Notes: generated from the sequence alone by a model not told the origin. DNA of 64,000 nt from Serpentinicella alkaliphila (GCF_018141405.1 NZ_CP058648.1:945001-1009000); one strand, 5' to 3'; positions 28,095-38,499 are shown, counted from the first letter of the stretch. Numbers and translations: made by a program.

Positions 28095-29030
28095 TTGAAT
28101 CTCAATACAAAGAACAAACCATTAGTTGAAGCAGGTCTTATAGCCGCTATGGCGACTATTTTTGTACTAGTGACCATATTTATACCCGTACTAACTATAT
28201 TAGTCTTTATATTGCCTGTAGCCTTTATTATATTGGGTATACGATATCCAATTAGATATACCGTGCTATCCTTAATAACTGTTTGTATAATTACAGGCTT
28301 TTTTACAGAGGTTGTTTACTCACTATTCTTATTTGTCATTTTTGGACCAATTGCTATTGTGATGAGTTATTTAATGAGTAAGAAACGAAATGAGTTCGAA
28401 GTAATAATAGCAGGAACAATTGCAGCATCAGTATCATGGTTTATAGCGATACATATTATAAGCATAGTGAGTGGAATAAATATATTAGATCAAATAGCTT
28501 ATATTTTCAAAGAGTCTATTTATGCTCAATTGGACATGCTTAACCAAATGAATTTAAATAGCGAACTAAGAATCAATGAAGCAATTAATTACTTTATAAG
28601 TATATTTCCTGCTTTAATAATAATACAGTCAATGATAGTTTCAGTAATAAACTATTATTTATCAATTTCTGTTTTAAGAAGAACAAATCAATATGCAGGT
28701 ACAACTCCAACTTTTAGTTCATTTAAGCTACCTAAACACATTATAATGGGATTTTTCTTATTAAGTGCACTAGCATACCTAAGTCAATACGTTCAAGGTA
28801 TTTATTATGAGAATTTACTCCATAATATAACTGCATTATTTATGTTTTTACTGTTTTTACAAGGGATTTCTGTAGTTTTATACTTTATGGAAAAATCTAA
28901 TTTAAATAAAGTTTTTAAGGTATTTATATTAGTTGTAGTTATTTTAATGCGTACATTTTTAACATTTGTTGCCTTAGCAGGATTTATAGATGCAATTTTT
29001 AACGTAAGAAAGTTTAATAAAGGGCAGTAA
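28095..29030 (+). CDS. DUF2232 (YybS-like) membrane protein
   Basis: Polytopic membrane protein (311 aa, about eight hydrophobic segments) commonly encoded just upstream of gdpP. It starts at TTG after AGGAG and begins NTKNKPLVEAGLIAAMATIFVLVTIFIPVLTI, the family start. It resembles the S-components of energy-coupling-factor transporters in hydropathy but has no proven substrate. 18 bp before gdpP, so probably co-transcribed with gdpP, rplI and dnaB. Confidence 0.85.
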   Translation: MNLNTKNKPLVEAGLIAAMATIFVLVTIFIPVLTILVFILPVAFIILGIRYPIRYTVLSLITVCIITGFFTEVVYSLFLFVIFGPIAIVMSYLMSKKRNEFEVIIAGTIAASVSWFIAIHIISIVSGINILDQIAYIFKESIYAQLDMLNQMNLNSELRINEAINYFISIFPALIIIQSMIVSVINYYLSISVLRRTNQYAGTTPTFSSFKLPKHIIMGFFLLSALAYLSQYVQGIYYENLLHNITALFMFLLFLQGISVVLYFMEKSNLNKVFKVFILVVVILMRTFLTFVALAGFIDAIFNVRKFNKGQ

Positions 29031-29048
29031 TTGTTAAGGAGGTAAATA

Positions 29049-31046
29049 ATGAATAGTAAAAAATTTTTTAAATTACTAGTTCCAGACACTCGTATATACT
29101 TAATAATTACAACTGTACTTACAGGTATAATTGCCTATTATAACCCCTATATAAGTATAATTGGTATTTTTTTATTGGCGTATTTAATTTACTATAATTT
29201 AAAGGTTACAAATATACGAAGAGAAGAATGGACTAGGTACATTGAGGATCTATCTGCGGATATAGACTCTGCAACTAAACAGGCAATTTTAAATTTACCT
29301 ATGCCACTTACTATTGTAGAAATAGATGGTACTATAACTTGGTATAATCCAAAGTTTTTAGAGTTAGTACAAAAAAGTGATTTGCTTGAAAACAATATCG
29401 AAGAAATTATTAATAACTTTGATCTCAGAAAGGTAATTAGGCAAAAAAGTGAAGATAACCTAGTAATAAATAATAGAAGTTTTAAGGTATTACATAATGT
29501 TATAAAGTTACCAAAGGAACACTCCTCTAATTTTATAATTATGTTATATTGGATAGAAACTACTGATTTTGAAAATCTTAAAAAAACGATGAATCAAGAA
29601 AAAATTGTTGCTATTAACGTTCAAATAGATAATTTTGATGAGGTAATGCAAAATACGGAGGATGCATTTAGACCTTTGGTTATAGCAGAAATTGACCATC
29701 GAATTAACATTTGGGTAAATAAACTTAATGGAATTATACGTAAGCATGCCCAAGATAAATTTGTTGTTATTTTAGAAAACCGTTATTTAGAAAAGGCAGA
29801 GTCTAAAAAGTTTGAAATTTTAGATGAGATTAGAGAAATAAACATGGGAAATAAAATTCCTATTACATTAAGTATTGGAGTTGGTGCTCAGGGTACAAAC
29901 CTCATTCAAACCTTTGAGTTTTCAAATACAGCTAGAGATATCGCCCTTGGTAGAGGAGGAGACCAAGCTGCAGTTAAAATGAATGATAAAATTAGCTTTT
30001 ATGGCGGTAAAACAAAAACTGTAGAAAAGAGTACGAAGGTAAGGGCCAGAGTTATATCCCATGCATTAAAGCAATTGATTGAGCAATCAGAAAATGTATT
30101 AATAATGGGCCATAAATATGCTGATTTAGATGCCTTTGGATCATCATTAGGTATTTACCGTGCAGTAAAAAATAGGGGAAAGGAGGCACATATAATATTA
30201 AGTGAATCTAATCCTGCTATTGAAACACTTTTAAATAGAATATTATTAGAAGAAGAATATAAGCGAAATATAATTGGTTTTGACGAGGCTAATGCTAGAG
30301 TAAGGGATAACACTCTACTAGTTGTTGTTGATACTCATAGGCCGAGCTTTACAGAACATCCTAGTATTCTAAATAGAACTAATAAAATAGTTTTAATAGA
30401 CCATCATAGAAGGGGAACTGAGTATATTCAAAATACCGTATTAAACTATCATGAAACCTATGCCTCTTCCACAAGTGAATTAGTTACAGAGCTTCTTTAC
30501 TATATGGATGATAAAATAAATATTAAGCCTATTGAAGCAGAGGCTCTTATGGCAGGTATCGCAGTAGATACTAAGAATTTTACATTTAAAACAGGGGTGA
30601 GGACCTTTGAGGCAGCCTCTATGTTAAAAAGAGCTGGGGCAGATACTACTGCAGTGAAACAACTTTTCCAAGATGACTTCGAAACAGTACGATTAAAGTC
30701 TGAAGTAGTTAAAAATGCTAAAACTTACAAAGAAGTAATAGCTATTTCTTGCTTTGAAGAACAAACCCGCGGAGCACAGCTAATTGCAGCTCAGGCATCA
30801 GATGAGTTAATAGGCATAAGGGGAATTAGAGCATCTTTTGTACTAGGCAGAAAAAATGATAAAATAATAATAAGTGGTAGGTCTATGGGCGATATAAATG
30901 TACAAGTTATTCTTGAAAAATTAGGCGGTGGAGGACATCTTACGATCGCTGGGGCCCAACTGGAAGGTTTTACGTTAGAAGAGGCATTGAAAACACTTGA
31001 AAATACGATAGATGAATATTTTATTAATGAGGGGGAAGAAATATGA
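29049..31046 (+). CDS. gdpP: Cyclic-di-AMP phosphodiesterase GdpP
   Basis: Membrane-bound DHH/DHHA1 phosphodiesterase that degrades c-di-AMP. The 665 aa are ordered as in the family: two membrane helices (about 15-50), a PAS domain (about 75-150), a degenerate GGDEF domain with [11 protein letters not shown] in place of the active GGDEF, the DHH domain with [15 protein letters not shown] (near 354), DTHRPSFTE and IDHHRRG, and a C-terminal DHHA1 domain with [15 protein letters not shown] is AGGAGG. Its stop codon overlaps the rplI start (ATGA), so translation is coupled. Confidence 0.96.
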   Translation: MNSKKFFKLLVPDTRIYLIITTVLTGIIAYYNPYISIIGIFLLAYLIYYNLKVTNIRREEWTRYIEDLSADIDSATKQAILNLPMPLTIVEIDGTITWYNPKFLELVQKSDLLENNIEEIINNFDLRKVIRQKSEDNLVINNRSFKVLHNVIKLPKEHSSNFIIMLYWIETTDFENLKKTMNQEKIVAINVQIDNFDEVMQNTEDAFRPLVIAEIDHRINIWVNKLNGIIRKHAQDKFVVILENRYLEKAESKKFEILDEIREINMGNKIPITLSIGVGAQGTNLIQTFEFSNTARDIALGRGGDQAAVKMNDKISFYGGKTKTVEKSTKVRARVISHALKQLIEQSENVLIMGHKYADLDAFGSSLGIYRAVKNRGKEAHIILSESNPAIETLLNRILLEEEYKRNIIGFDEANARVRDNTLLVVVDTHRPSFTEHPSILNRTNKIVLIDHHRRGTEYIQNTVLNYHETYASSTSELVTELLYYMDDKINIKPIEAEALMAGIAVDTKNFTFKTGVRTFEAASMLKRAGADTTAVKQLFQDDFETVRLKSEVVKNAKTYKEVIAISCFEEQTRGAQLIAAQASDELIGIRGIRASFVLGRKNDKIIISGRSMGDINVQVILEKLGGGGHLTIAGAQLEGFTLEEALKTLENTIDEYFINEGEEI

Positions 31047-31489
31047 AAGTAATTTTATCAGCAGATGTAAAAGGTTTAGGAAAAAAAGGTGAACTTGTAA
31101 ATGCAAGTGATGGATATGCTAGAAATTTTCTATTTCCTAAAAAATTAGCTGTAGAGGCAACAGATACAAATATGAAAAAGGTAGAATCAGAAAAGAAAGC
31201 TGTGTTGGCTAAAGAACAGTCTATGCTAGAAGAAGCTAAAGCACTGGCAGAAAAAATTGAAAAACTAACTGTAGAAATTAAAACTAAAGCTGGTGAGGGC
31301 GGAAGACTATTCGGTTCCGTAACCTCAAAAGAGGTAAGTGAAAAAGTAGAAGAAATATCAGGTATTAAAATTGATAAAAGAAAAATTGATATGCAAGAGC
31401 CAATTAAAGCCCTTGGTGTTAAAAATGTTGATGTCAAACTACATCCAAAAGTTACTGCAAAGCTAAAAGTTCAAGTTATCGAACAGTAG
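31043..31489 (+). CDS. rplI: 50S ribosomal protein L9
   Basis: Large-subunit protein that limits frameshifting. The 148 aa open [36 protein letters not shown], the family signature, followed by the long linking helix and the C-terminal rRNA-binding domain with [13 protein letters not shown]. It overlaps gdpP by 4 bp and precedes dnaB by 26 bp, as in most Firmicutes. Confidence 0.97.
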   Translation: MKVILSADVKGLGKKGELVNASDGYARNFLFPKKLAVEATDTNMKKVESEKKAVLAKEQSMLEEAKALAEKIEKLTVEIKTKAGEGGRLFGSVTSKEVSEKVEEISGIKIDKRKIDMQEPIKALGVKNVDVKLHPKVTAKLKVQVIEQ

Positions 31490-31515
31490 GCCTTTATTGG
31501 TTAAGGGAGAGAAGT

Positions 31516-32856
31516 ATGAATATAGAAAATATGCTATATAAAGTGCCACCCCATAGTGTTGAGGCAGAGCAATCAGTACTAGGGTCTATGTTGTTAGATA
31601 AAGAGGCTATATTAACAGTTCTAGAGGTTTTAGATCCAGAAGATTTTTATAAAGAAGCACATATGGAGATTTATGAGAGCATTATAACTATTTTTAATAA
31701 AAATGAACCAGTAGATATAGTTACTTTGACTGATGAATTAAAAAAAAGGGGCACATTGGATGCTATAGGGGGGATACCCTATTTAACAAGCCTAGCGTCT
31801 AGTGTACCTATAACAGCCAATGTAAAGTATTATGCTGAAATAGTAGAGGAAAAATCTACTTTAAGAAGATTAATTAAGGCTTCAGAGGAAATTATTCAAC
31901 TTGGATATAACTCTGAACTTGAAATTGCTGAAGTTATTGAAACTGCACAAAAGAATATATACGATATATCCCAAAATCGGCAACAAGAAGGTTTTACAGA
32001 GATAAAAGAGCTACTATCCAATACATTTGATAGAATTGAAGAATTATATGAAAATAAAAAAGGAATTACTGGTTTAACCACGGGGTTTATTGATCTAGAT
32101 AGAAAGCTAGGGGGCCTACACGGCTCGGACCTTGTTCTAGTTGCTGCAAGACCTGCCATGGGTAAATCCGCCTTTGCTTTAAATTTAGCCCACAATGCTG
32201 CTTTAAAGGCTAATGCGTCGGTGGCAGTGTTTAGCTTAGAGATGTCAAAGGAACAGTTAGTTTTAAGGATTTTAGCTGCTGAATCGATGATTGATTTGAA
32301 TAAACTACAAAATGGACATTTAAATGAAGAAGAGTGGACAAAGCTAGCTAGATCAATTGCTATGCTTTCAAAATCAAATATTTATTTTGATGACTCTGCT
32401 GGAATATCAGTAACAGAAATGAGATCTAAGTGTAGACGTTTAAAGATGGAAAAAGGTTTAGATTTAATTCTAATTGACTATTTACAGCTAATGCAAGGGG
32501 AAAGGCGAAGTGAAAATAGGCAACAGGAGATATCGAGTATTTCCCGTAATTTAAAAATTATGGCTAAGGAATTAGACTGTCCTGTAATAGCACTTTCCCA
32601 GTTATCCAGAGCCCCAGATGCAAGAGCTGATCATAGACCTATACTTTCAGACTTAAGGGAATCTGGTGCTATAGAGCAGGATGCGGATTTAGTTATGTTT
32701 TTATATAGGGACGAATACTATAACCAAGAAAGCGAAAAGAAAAATATAGCTGAGGTGTTGATATCTAAACATCGTCATGGAGAAACGGGCACTGTAGAAT
32801 TAGTATGGTTGGGTAATTTTCAAAAATTTATGGATTATGATAAAAATAGAACATAA
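31516..32856 (+). CDS. dnaB: Replicative DNA helicase
   Basis: Hexameric helicase that unwinds the fork (DnaC in Bacillus nomenclature). The 446 aa start with the helical N-domain VPPHSVEAEQSVLGSMLLD, then the RecA-like core with Walker A ARPAMGKSAFALN (near 213), Walker B LILIDYLQLM (near 315), and the H4 region SRAPDARADHRPILSDLRESGAIEQDADLVMFLYR. No intein. RBS is AAGGGAGAG. It ends the yybS-gdpP-rplI-dnaB unit and is followed by a small cluster of DnaA boxes. Confidence 0.97.
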   Translation: MNIENMLYKVPPHSVEAEQSVLGSMLLDKEAILTVLEVLDPEDFYKEAHMEIYESIITIFNKNEPVDIVTLTDELKKRGTLDAIGGIPYLTSLASSVPITANVKYYAEIVEEKSTLRRLIKASEEIIQLGYNSELEIAEVIETAQKNIYDISQNRQQEGFTEIKELLSNTFDRIEELYENKKGITGLTTGFIDLDRKLGGLHGSDLVLVAARPAMGKSAFALNLAHNAALKANASVAVFSLEMSKEQLVLRILAAESMIDLNKLQNGHLNEEEWTKLARSIAMLSKSNIYFDDSAGISVTEMRSKCRRLKMEKGLDLILIDYLQLMQGERRSENRQQEISSISRNLKIMAKELDCPVIALSQLSRAPDARADHRPILSDLRESGAIEQDADLVMFLYRDEYYNQESEKKNIAEVLISKHRHGETGTVELVWLGNFQKFMDYDKNRT

Positions 32857-32875
32857 CACATTTTTGTCGAACACC

Positions 32876-32905
32876 TGTGCATATATCTGTGGATAATGTG
32901 AATAA
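32876..32905 (-). promoter_or_regulatory. DnaA box cluster after dnaB
   Basis: Two perfect DnaA boxes abut each other, TGTGGATAA at 32888-32896 and TGTGAATAA at 32897-32905, with a near-box TGTGCATAT at 32876-32884. They lie 20-50 bp past the dnaB stop codon, with no hairpin terminator there. Confidence 0.6.
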
Positions 32906-32995
32906 TCTTAATTATATTACTAATAAAATTTTAGTTTATTTGAATACTATTAATAGTAATATAACTTTGGATAAATGGAACAGGAGGATAATAAA

Positions 32996-33196
32996 ATGAA
33001 AATCACCGAAAACATGACTATAATGGAAGTAATGAACATGGATAGATCAGTGGCTTCAGTGTTTATGAAGTTTGGTTTACATTGTTTAGGTTGCCCAGGG
33101 GCAACTATGGAGAGTATTGCTGATGCAGGTAGAGTCCACGGAATAGATGTGGATAAGTTAGTTGCTGAACTTAATAAGTTTTTTGAAGAAAAATAA
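32996..33196 (+). CDS. DUF1858 domain protein
   Basis: A 66 aa protein consisting of one DUF1858/ScdA-N-like domain: MKITENMTIMEVMNMDRSVASVFMKFGLHCLGCPGATMESIADAG. The HCLGCPGA motif with two cysteines suggests metal or Fe-S/NO chemistry, as in the N-terminal part of RIC/YtfE di-iron proteins, but the stand-alone family has no proven role. The ATG follows AGGAGG. A small hairpin follows the gene. Confidence 0.85.
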   Translation: MKITENMTIMEVMNMDRSVASVFMKFGLHCLGCPGATMESIADAGRVHGIDVDKLVAELNKFFEEK

Positions 33197-33213
33197 ATAT
33201 TGTGGGTATAAAT

Positions 33214-33242
33214 CTAGGCAAAGGCCTAGCTTTCCTTTTTTG
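33214..33242 (+). terminator. Probable terminator after the DUF1858 gene
   Basis: CTAGGC (33214-33219) pairs with GCCTAG (33224-33229), followed by CTTTCCTTTTTT. Short stem, so moderate confidence. Confidence 0.6.
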
Positions 33243-33271
33243 TTGACTATATATGAACTTTAGGATAAAAT
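33243..33271 (+). promoter_or_regulatory. Promoter for purA
   Basis: TTGACT at 33243-33248, 17-bp spacer, TAAAAT at 33266-33271, about 50 bp upstream of the purA start. No purine riboswitch core is present in the leader. Confidence 0.75.
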
Positions 33272-33323
33272 AGCAATGTAATATTCGGAGTTATACAAAC
33301 ATTTTGACTGAGAGGTGTATAGT

Positions 33324-34598
33324 ATGAGTGCAACTATAATTGTAGGGGCTCAATGGGGTGACGAAGGAAAAGGAAAAGTTATAGATTTTTTAGCTGCTAA
33401 AGCAGATGTTGTAGTTAGATCACAGGGTGGAAATAATGCGGGACATACCGTAATTGTTGATAATAAAAAATATGCTTTTCATTTGATGCCATCAGGAGTT
33501 TTATACGAAGATAAAATAAACGTAGTGTCTAATGGGGTAGTTTTTGATCCAGAAGGATTTTTAAAAGAGTTAGAAATATTAGAAGCACAGGGTATAAAAA
33601 CTGATAATATTTTAATTGATGAAAGAGTACACATAATATTTCCATACCACAAAAAAATTGATGCTTTAGAAGAGGCGGCTAGGGGAGATGATCCTATTGG
33701 TACAACGCAAAAGGGGATTGGTCCTTGCTACATGGACAAAGTAGAAAGATCAGGCATAAGATTAGGAGAAATGTTAGATCCTGATTTATTCAAGGAAAGA
33801 TTATTTGTACAAGTTGAAAGAAAAAATAAAATTATTGAAAAGATATACAATAGTGAAGGCTTTGATAAAGAAGAAATATATAATAAATACTGTGGATATG
33901 CAGATAAACTAAGAAAATATGTTACAGATACAACTGTAGTTGTACATGAAGCTCTAGTAAATAATAAGGATGTTCTATTTGAAGGGGCTCAGGGAACTTT
34001 ATTAGATATAGACCTAGGAACATATCCTTATGTTACTTCATCTCATCCAACTTCTGGAGGATTTTGTGTTGGTGCTGGAGTAGGTCCAAATATGATAGAT
34101 AAGGTAGTGGGTGTTGTTAAAGCGTATACTACGAGAGTAGGTAAAGGCCCATTCCCTACAGAGCTAGATAATGAAATTGGAGATTTAATTAGAACAAAAG
34201 GTAATGAATTTGGGACTACTACTGGAAGACCAAGAAGATGTGGTTGGTTTGACGGAGTAATGCTTAAATATACAGCTAGAGTGAATGGGTTAACGTCAAT
34301 CTCGTTAATGTTACTTGATGTACTGAGTGGTTTTGAAAAAATTAAAATATGTGTAGGTTATGACTTTAATGGTGAGAACCTTCAACATTTTCCTGCAAGT
34401 ATAAGTAATTTAGGGAAATGCGTACCGATATATGAAGAGTTAGATGGTTGGAAAGAAGATATAACTGATATAACAAAATATGAAGATTTGCCAGAAAACG
34501 CAAAAAATTATATTAAGAGAATAGAATCATACGTAGGATTACCAATAAAAATTATATCAGTTGGACCTAAAAGAACCCAAACAATAGTAAGAGACTAA
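33324..34598 (+). CDS. purA: Adenylosuccinate synthetase
   Basis: Joins IMP and aspartate with GTP to make adenylosuccinate, the first step from IMP to AMP. The 424 aa have the P-loop-like VGAQWGDEGKGKVIDFLA at the N-terminus, the catalytic NNAGHTVIV, QKGIGPCYMDKVERSGIR and the GTP-binding end GPKRTQTI. ATG at 33324 is used; an upstream GTG lies within the GAGAGG site. It has its own promoter and a strong terminator and stands alone. Confidence 0.97.
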   Translation: MSATIIVGAQWGDEGKGKVIDFLAAKADVVVRSQGGNNAGHTVIVDNKKYAFHLMPSGVLYEDKINVVSNGVVFDPEGFLKELEILEAQGIKTDNILIDERVHIIFPYHKKIDALEEAARGDDPIGTTQKGIGPCYMDKVERSGIRLGEMLDPDLFKERLFVQVERKNKIIEKIYNSEGFDKEEIYNKYCGYADKLRKYVTDTTVVVHEALVNNKDVLFEGAQGTLLDIDLGTYPYVTSSHPTSGGFCVGAGVGPNMIDKVVGVVKAYTTRVGKGPFPTELDNEIGDLIRTKGNEFGTTTGRPRRCGWFDGVMLKYTARVNGLTSISLMLLDVLSGFEKIKICVGYDFNGENLQHFPASISNLGKCVPIYEELDGWKEDITDITKYEDLPENAKNYIKRIESYVGLPIKIISVGPKRTQTIVRD

Positions 34599-34627
34599 AA
34601 ATAAGCACCTGCAAAGGTGCTTATTTT
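34598..34627. terminator. Bidirectional terminator shared by purA and the helicase-loader gene
   Basis: A perfect 13-bp stem, AAAATAAGCACCT (34598-34610) with AGGTGCTTATTTT (34615-34627). The right arm contains the stop codon of the convergent gene (34621-34623), and the left arm starts at the purA stop codon. Confidence 0.92.
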
Positions 34628-35601
34628 ACTTCCCATCTTAAATCATGTCCGTAGAAATGGAGTATAGTAAATTTTGAAAATACTCTTGAAAATATTCTAT
34701 CATCATAACGTTCTATTATTTCCTTAGGGGACAAGTTTGTAGATATGATGGTCTTTTTATTGGCTAATAAACGGCTATTAATTATATTAAACAGTTCACT
34801 ATTAGTAAAAGAATTAGTCATTTCTGTACCTAGGTCATCGATTACTAGTAAATCAGCATCAAATATAAGGTTATATTTATCATTATTATTTGATTTCTCA
34901 CCAAAACGTATGCTTTCAAGTATTTCAATTAGCTTAAATGCTGTTTGATATATAACCATTTTCCCTTTGTTTAAAAGGGCTTTTGATATACAGTTAATAA
35001 GAAAAGTTTTACCTAATCCTGTAGAACCATAGAATAATAAGTTTTCCTCATTTGCATTGTCAAAGTTAAAAACAAAACCTTCACTCACATTTAGAATATC
35101 CAACATATTTTCCCTTGGTGAAATAAGTCCTTCCTCATAAGGCTCATCTGAAAAAACATTTATATCAAATGTATGAAAATTTTCCTTTTCCAATATATTT
35201 GAAAGGTTTGACATAGAAAAGGCATAATTTATTAATTGTTGCTTGAAGCAACTACATTTAGAGCCATTACTTAAGTATCCCTTATCATGACATTGGGTAC
35301 AGTCATATTCATCCTCTAAGTAGTTTAAAGGTATATTGTTTTCTGTTAAGAGTATAGCCTTTTCTTGTTTTAGCTTTTCTATCTTATTTTTCATATTTTC
35401 AATAATTTCATCGGGATTACCTTGACCCATTAAAATTGAACGGGAAAGTGAAATTCCTGTAAATCTAATTTCTTTATCTATTTCTTCAATTTTTGGGACT
35501 TTTTCATATACCTCTTTGATTCTAATCTCTTTTTTACGTCCATTGGCCATTCTTTTTCTTTCGTAATTATTAATAATATCCTTTACATGCTGTTCGAACA
35601 T
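34621..35601 (-). CDS. dnaI: DnaI/DnaC-like helicase loader
   Basis: AAA+ ATPase that loads the replicative helicase. The 326 aa show a coiled-coil N-region, a zinc-binding motif CTQCHDKGYLSNGSKCSCF (C-x2-C..C-x-C, near residues 110-128), Walker A GSTGLGKT (near 202) and Walker B LLVIDDLGTE (near 265). It lies downstream of the DnaD-type gene on the minus strand (22 bp gap), forming a primosome pair. With dnaA, dnaN, dnaX and dnaB in the same window, most initiation proteins are encoded near the origin. Confidence 0.92.
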   Translation of the reverse strand: MFEQHVKDIINNYERKRMANGRKKEIRIKEVYEKVPKIEEIDKEIRFTGISLSRSILMGQGNPDEIIENMKNKIEKLKQEKAILLTENNIPLNYLEDEYDCTQCHDKGYLSNGSKCSCFKQQLINYAFSMSNLSNILEKENFHTFDINVFSDEPYEEGLISPRENMLDILNVSEGFVFNFDNANEENLLFYGSTGLGKTFLINCISKALLNKGKMVIYQTAFKLIEILESIRFGEKSNNNDKYNLIFDADLLVIDDLGTEMTNSFTNSELFNIINSRLLANKKTIISTNLSPKEIIERYDDRIFSRVFSKFTILHFYGHDLRWEVK

Positions 35602-35623
35602 GCATTACTCACCGCCCAGATTA

Positions 35624-36694
35624 TTATTTATTCCTTTGTTTATTCAAAACAAGCTTTTCTAATTCTTCAGCTGAATACTTGTCGCCCCTACTAGTAGCTA
35701 GATGAAACTTAGTTTTATTTTGTTTTATAGGGGATGTTGGTTTTGAAAGCTTAGATAAAGGAGCAGATTTGCTTGTATCCATTAATTCTTCGAGACTTTT
35801 AACATCCTGAATACCCTTTTTATGCCAGTCCTGTAAAATACCATTAATATAATTAATATTTGGGTTAGGAGTTTTGCTGGAATTTTCGCATGCCTTTAGA
35901 ATCATTTCTAATGAAAATTTTAATTCTTCTACCCATCTATCCATTATTTTTTTCTCGGATTCAGAAGGCTCCCTGTAGGAAAAACCCATGGCCTTAAATA
36001 CTCTATCATACAATCCATAGCGTTCACCTTGCTTGAGGAGATATTCTTGTAATTGTTCTAAACTTGCAATTCCATTATCGTACCAGTTTCTTATGACAGC
36101 TCCAACATACTTCACATTTTTATTGTTTTTCTTGTGTTTACAATAGCTATAGGCTTTAACTATTAAAGGTGGATCGATATTAAAGTTTTGCATCCACTCT
36201 AATATTTGCATTTTTTCATTAGGAACTAATTGGCGCATTATTATTTGATTGATTTGATTGAACATATCCCTAACCTGTGGAATAAGGTTTGCATCGATAA
36301 TATCCTTTGTAGAGCAGGTATATGGGCTTAAACTCGTTTCATCAGAGGGGGAATGAATTGTTTTATAGTTATTATCTATATATAGTTGCTTTAAATTTAC
36401 AAATTCAACTGAGTAATTGTTCTCGTCTTGTTCATTAGGAATTTTTTTTACTATTTTTTTACTTTCCCAGAAATCCCAAGCCCCCAAAACATCAGAAAGA
36501 GGAATATTTAAGTTTTTAGCAATAGTAGTGTTATCAATGATATTTGCTTGTTCTTTATCACAGGCATATTTATAGGCTAGTAAATAAACCTTTACATGGG
36601 TCCCGTTAGCCATTGGCATATAAACATCGATAAAAATATTTTCAATTAGTGTATCCCCAAGATCTATATTTGTTGTACTTTTAAAAAAAGCCAT
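35624..36694 (-). CDS. DnaD-domain primosome protein
   Basis: DNA-remodelling replication initiation protein. The 356 aa have an N-terminal winged-helix part (AFFKSTTNIDLGDTLIENIFIDVYMPMANGTHVKVYLLAYKYAC) and two DnaD C-terminal domains (about 145-215 and 235-300), each with the pattern of YxxxxxxxNWxxxGI (here VIRNWYDNGIASLEQLQEYL and ILQDWHKKGIQDVKSLEEL). The ATG at 36694 lies 8 nt past CGGAG. It fits the clostridial arrangement of two DnaD repeats, combining roles split between DnaB and DnaD in Bacillus. Confidence 0.88.
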   Translation of the reverse strand: MAFFKSTTNIDLGDTLIENIFIDVYMPMANGTHVKVYLLAYKYACDKEQANIIDNTTIAKNLNIPLSDVLGAWDFWESKKIVKKIPNEQDENNYSVEFVNLKQLYIDNNYKTIHSPSDETSLSPYTCSTKDIIDANLIPQVRDMFNQINQIIMRQLVPNEKMQILEWMQNFNIDPPLIVKAYSYCKHKKNNKNVKYVGAVIRNWYDNGIASLEQLQEYLLKQGERYGLYDRVFKAMGFSYREPSESEKKIMDRWVEELKFSLEMILKACENSSKTPNPNINYINGILQDWHKKGIQDVKSLEELMDTSKSAPLSKLSKPTSPIKQNKTKFHLATSRGDKYSAEELEKLVLNKQRNK

Positions 36695-36886
36695 TGATAT
36701 CACTCCGTTTTAGGCAACTTTAATTAATTAATATCCATTATAGTGATATTTATTATATCATAAAAAGCTAGTGTGAGATGTCACTAATTATAAACATAAT
36801 ATTAGTAATTATCGAAATAAATCATAAATCTATAAAAATATAAATAATATTTTAATAGTACAAAAATACGTGAGGGGGAGAGATGA

Positions 36887-38389
36887 GTGATTAAAAGAAA
36901 GCTAAGATTATTGGCTATTGTAATGGTTGTTATGACCATAACTATAGGAATTCAATATGGTTGGGACTTGCATGTAGCCCAGCAAGTAATAAAATATGAT
37001 AAGGAAATAGTGTTGGATAAGCCTGACTATAAAATAAATGTAGAATTTATTGAAGAAACTATGAGTTTAAACGCAACTCAGAAAGTTACTTATACAAATA
37101 ATAGCACTGATACTTTAAATAATATATACTTTCATTTATATCCAAATGCATTTAGAACAGAAGATAAAGCGCCATTTGAAAAAAGTGAGATGGACAGAGC
37201 ATACCCAAAAGGTTTTGATCCAGGATATATAAAGATTAATGAAGTAAAGGAAAGTAAGAAGGAAGCGGAGTATAAACTAATAGGAGATGAATTGACCTTA
37301 TTAAGGGTGTCTTTGGCATCACCCTTAAAGCCTAAGGGTAAGGTAGAAATATATATCGATTTTAATGTAAAACTACCCTATAGCATGGGTAGAATGGGTT
37401 ATGGAGAAAATACTGTGAATATTGCAAACTGGTTCCCTATAGTTTCTGTTTATGATAACTCTGGTTGGAATTTAGATCCCTATTACCCTATAGGAGATCC
37501 ATTCTATAGTGATGCAAGTGAATTTGATGTCACTGCTATTTTTCCGAAGGAATATATTTTGGCAACAACGGGAAACGTAATTAGAAAGCATGAAAGAAGT
37601 AAAAAAAACACATATCAAGTAAAGGCCGACAATGTTAGAAATTTTGTAATGATAATTAGTAAAGACTTTGATGTAAAGGTAGGAAATGCTGATAATATTG
37701 AAGTCAAGTCATTCTCTATAGATGGGATTAAAGGAGACCTTGCTTTACAATATGGTTTAGATTCAATAGTAATTTTTAACGAATTATTCGGTAAATATCC
37801 CTATCAACAAATATCAATAGTTGCCACAGACTTTTTTATTGGTGGAATGGAATATCCTAATTTAGTAATGATAGGGAAGCACTTGTATGAGAGGGAAGAG
37901 GATTTTCCATTGGAATATGTAGTAGCCCATGAAATAGCCCACCAGTGGTGGTATGGAATAGTAGGGAACAACGAGGCTAAAGAACCTTGGTTGGATGAGG
38001 CTTTAACTGAGTACTCAACACTACTTTACTTCGAACAAAAATATGGAGCGCATATAAAAGAACAGGTCTATGAAAAAATAATTAAAAACCAATATGAAAA
38101 TTATAAAGATTTGTATAAAGATACTCACGTAGATATTTTAAGGGGATTAGAAGATTTTAAAAGTTCATATGAATATAGTAGTATTGTATATAGTAGAGGT
38201 GCCATGTTTATTGATGAGTTAAGACAAACAATGGGAGAAGAGAATTTTAAAAAGGGCTTAAAGGAATATTACAATAGCTTTAGGTTTAAAAATACAACTA
38301 CTGCTGATTTTTATAAAACATTTCAGAAAGAGTCTGATGTAGACCTAAGCCAGCTATTTAAACAATGGCTTAATTATACTCATGAATAA
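36887..38389 (+). CDS. M1-family metallopeptidase, membrane-anchored
   Basis: Zinc aminopeptidase-like protein on the outer membrane face. The 500 aa start at GTG after GAGGGGG. One N-terminal signal anchor (residues about 5-24), a beta-rich domain, then the catalytic unit: GGMEYP (319-324), HEIAHQWW with zinc ligands H348 and H352 and catalytic E349, and the third ligand E371 in WLDEALTEY. All active-site residues are present. The C-terminal helical domain is short (about 130 aa), so this is a truncated-type M1 enzyme. Substrate unknown. Confidence 0.9.
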   Translation: MIKRKLRLLAIVMVVMTITIGIQYGWDLHVAQQVIKYDKEIVLDKPDYKINVEFIEETMSLNATQKVTYTNNSTDTLNNIYFHLYPNAFRTEDKAPFEKSEMDRAYPKGFDPGYIKINEVKESKKEAEYKLIGDELTLLRVSLASPLKPKGKVEIYIDFNVKLPYSMGRMGYGENTVNIANWFPIVSVYDNSGWNLDPYYPIGDPFYSDASEFDVTAIFPKEYILATTGNVIRKHERSKKNTYQVKADNVRNFVMIISKDFDVKVGNADNIEVKSFSIDGIKGDLALQYGLDSIVIFNELFGKYPYQQISIVATDFFIGGMEYPNLVMIGKHLYEREEDFPLEYVVAHEIAHQWWYGIVGNNEAKEPWLDEALTEYSTLLYFEQKYGAHIKEQVYEKIIKNQYENYKDLYKDTHVDILRGLEDFKSSYEYSSIVYSRGAMFIDELRQTMGEENFKKGLKEYYNSFRFKNTTTADFYKTFQKESDVDLSQLFKQWLNYTHE

Positions 38390-38459
38390 TTTTGTGGAAT
38401 TTAGACAAAATAATGGAAGTATATACATAATATTGTTGGAAAAAGGATGCAATTTACAC

Positions 38460-38489
38460 TTGAACTTATGCAGTAATATGTATTATAAT
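38460..38489 (+). promoter_or_regulatory. Likely promoter of the M23 peptidase gene
   Basis: TTGAAC at 38460-38465, 18-bp spacer, TATAAT at 38484-38489. The WalR-type box begins 11 bp downstream of the -10 element. Confidence 0.6.
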
Positions 38490-38499
38490 TAACAAGTAA

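Noticed and set aside
33230-33323. Purine riboswitch before purA
   Set aside because: The leader is only about 50 nt and lacks the three-way junction core.
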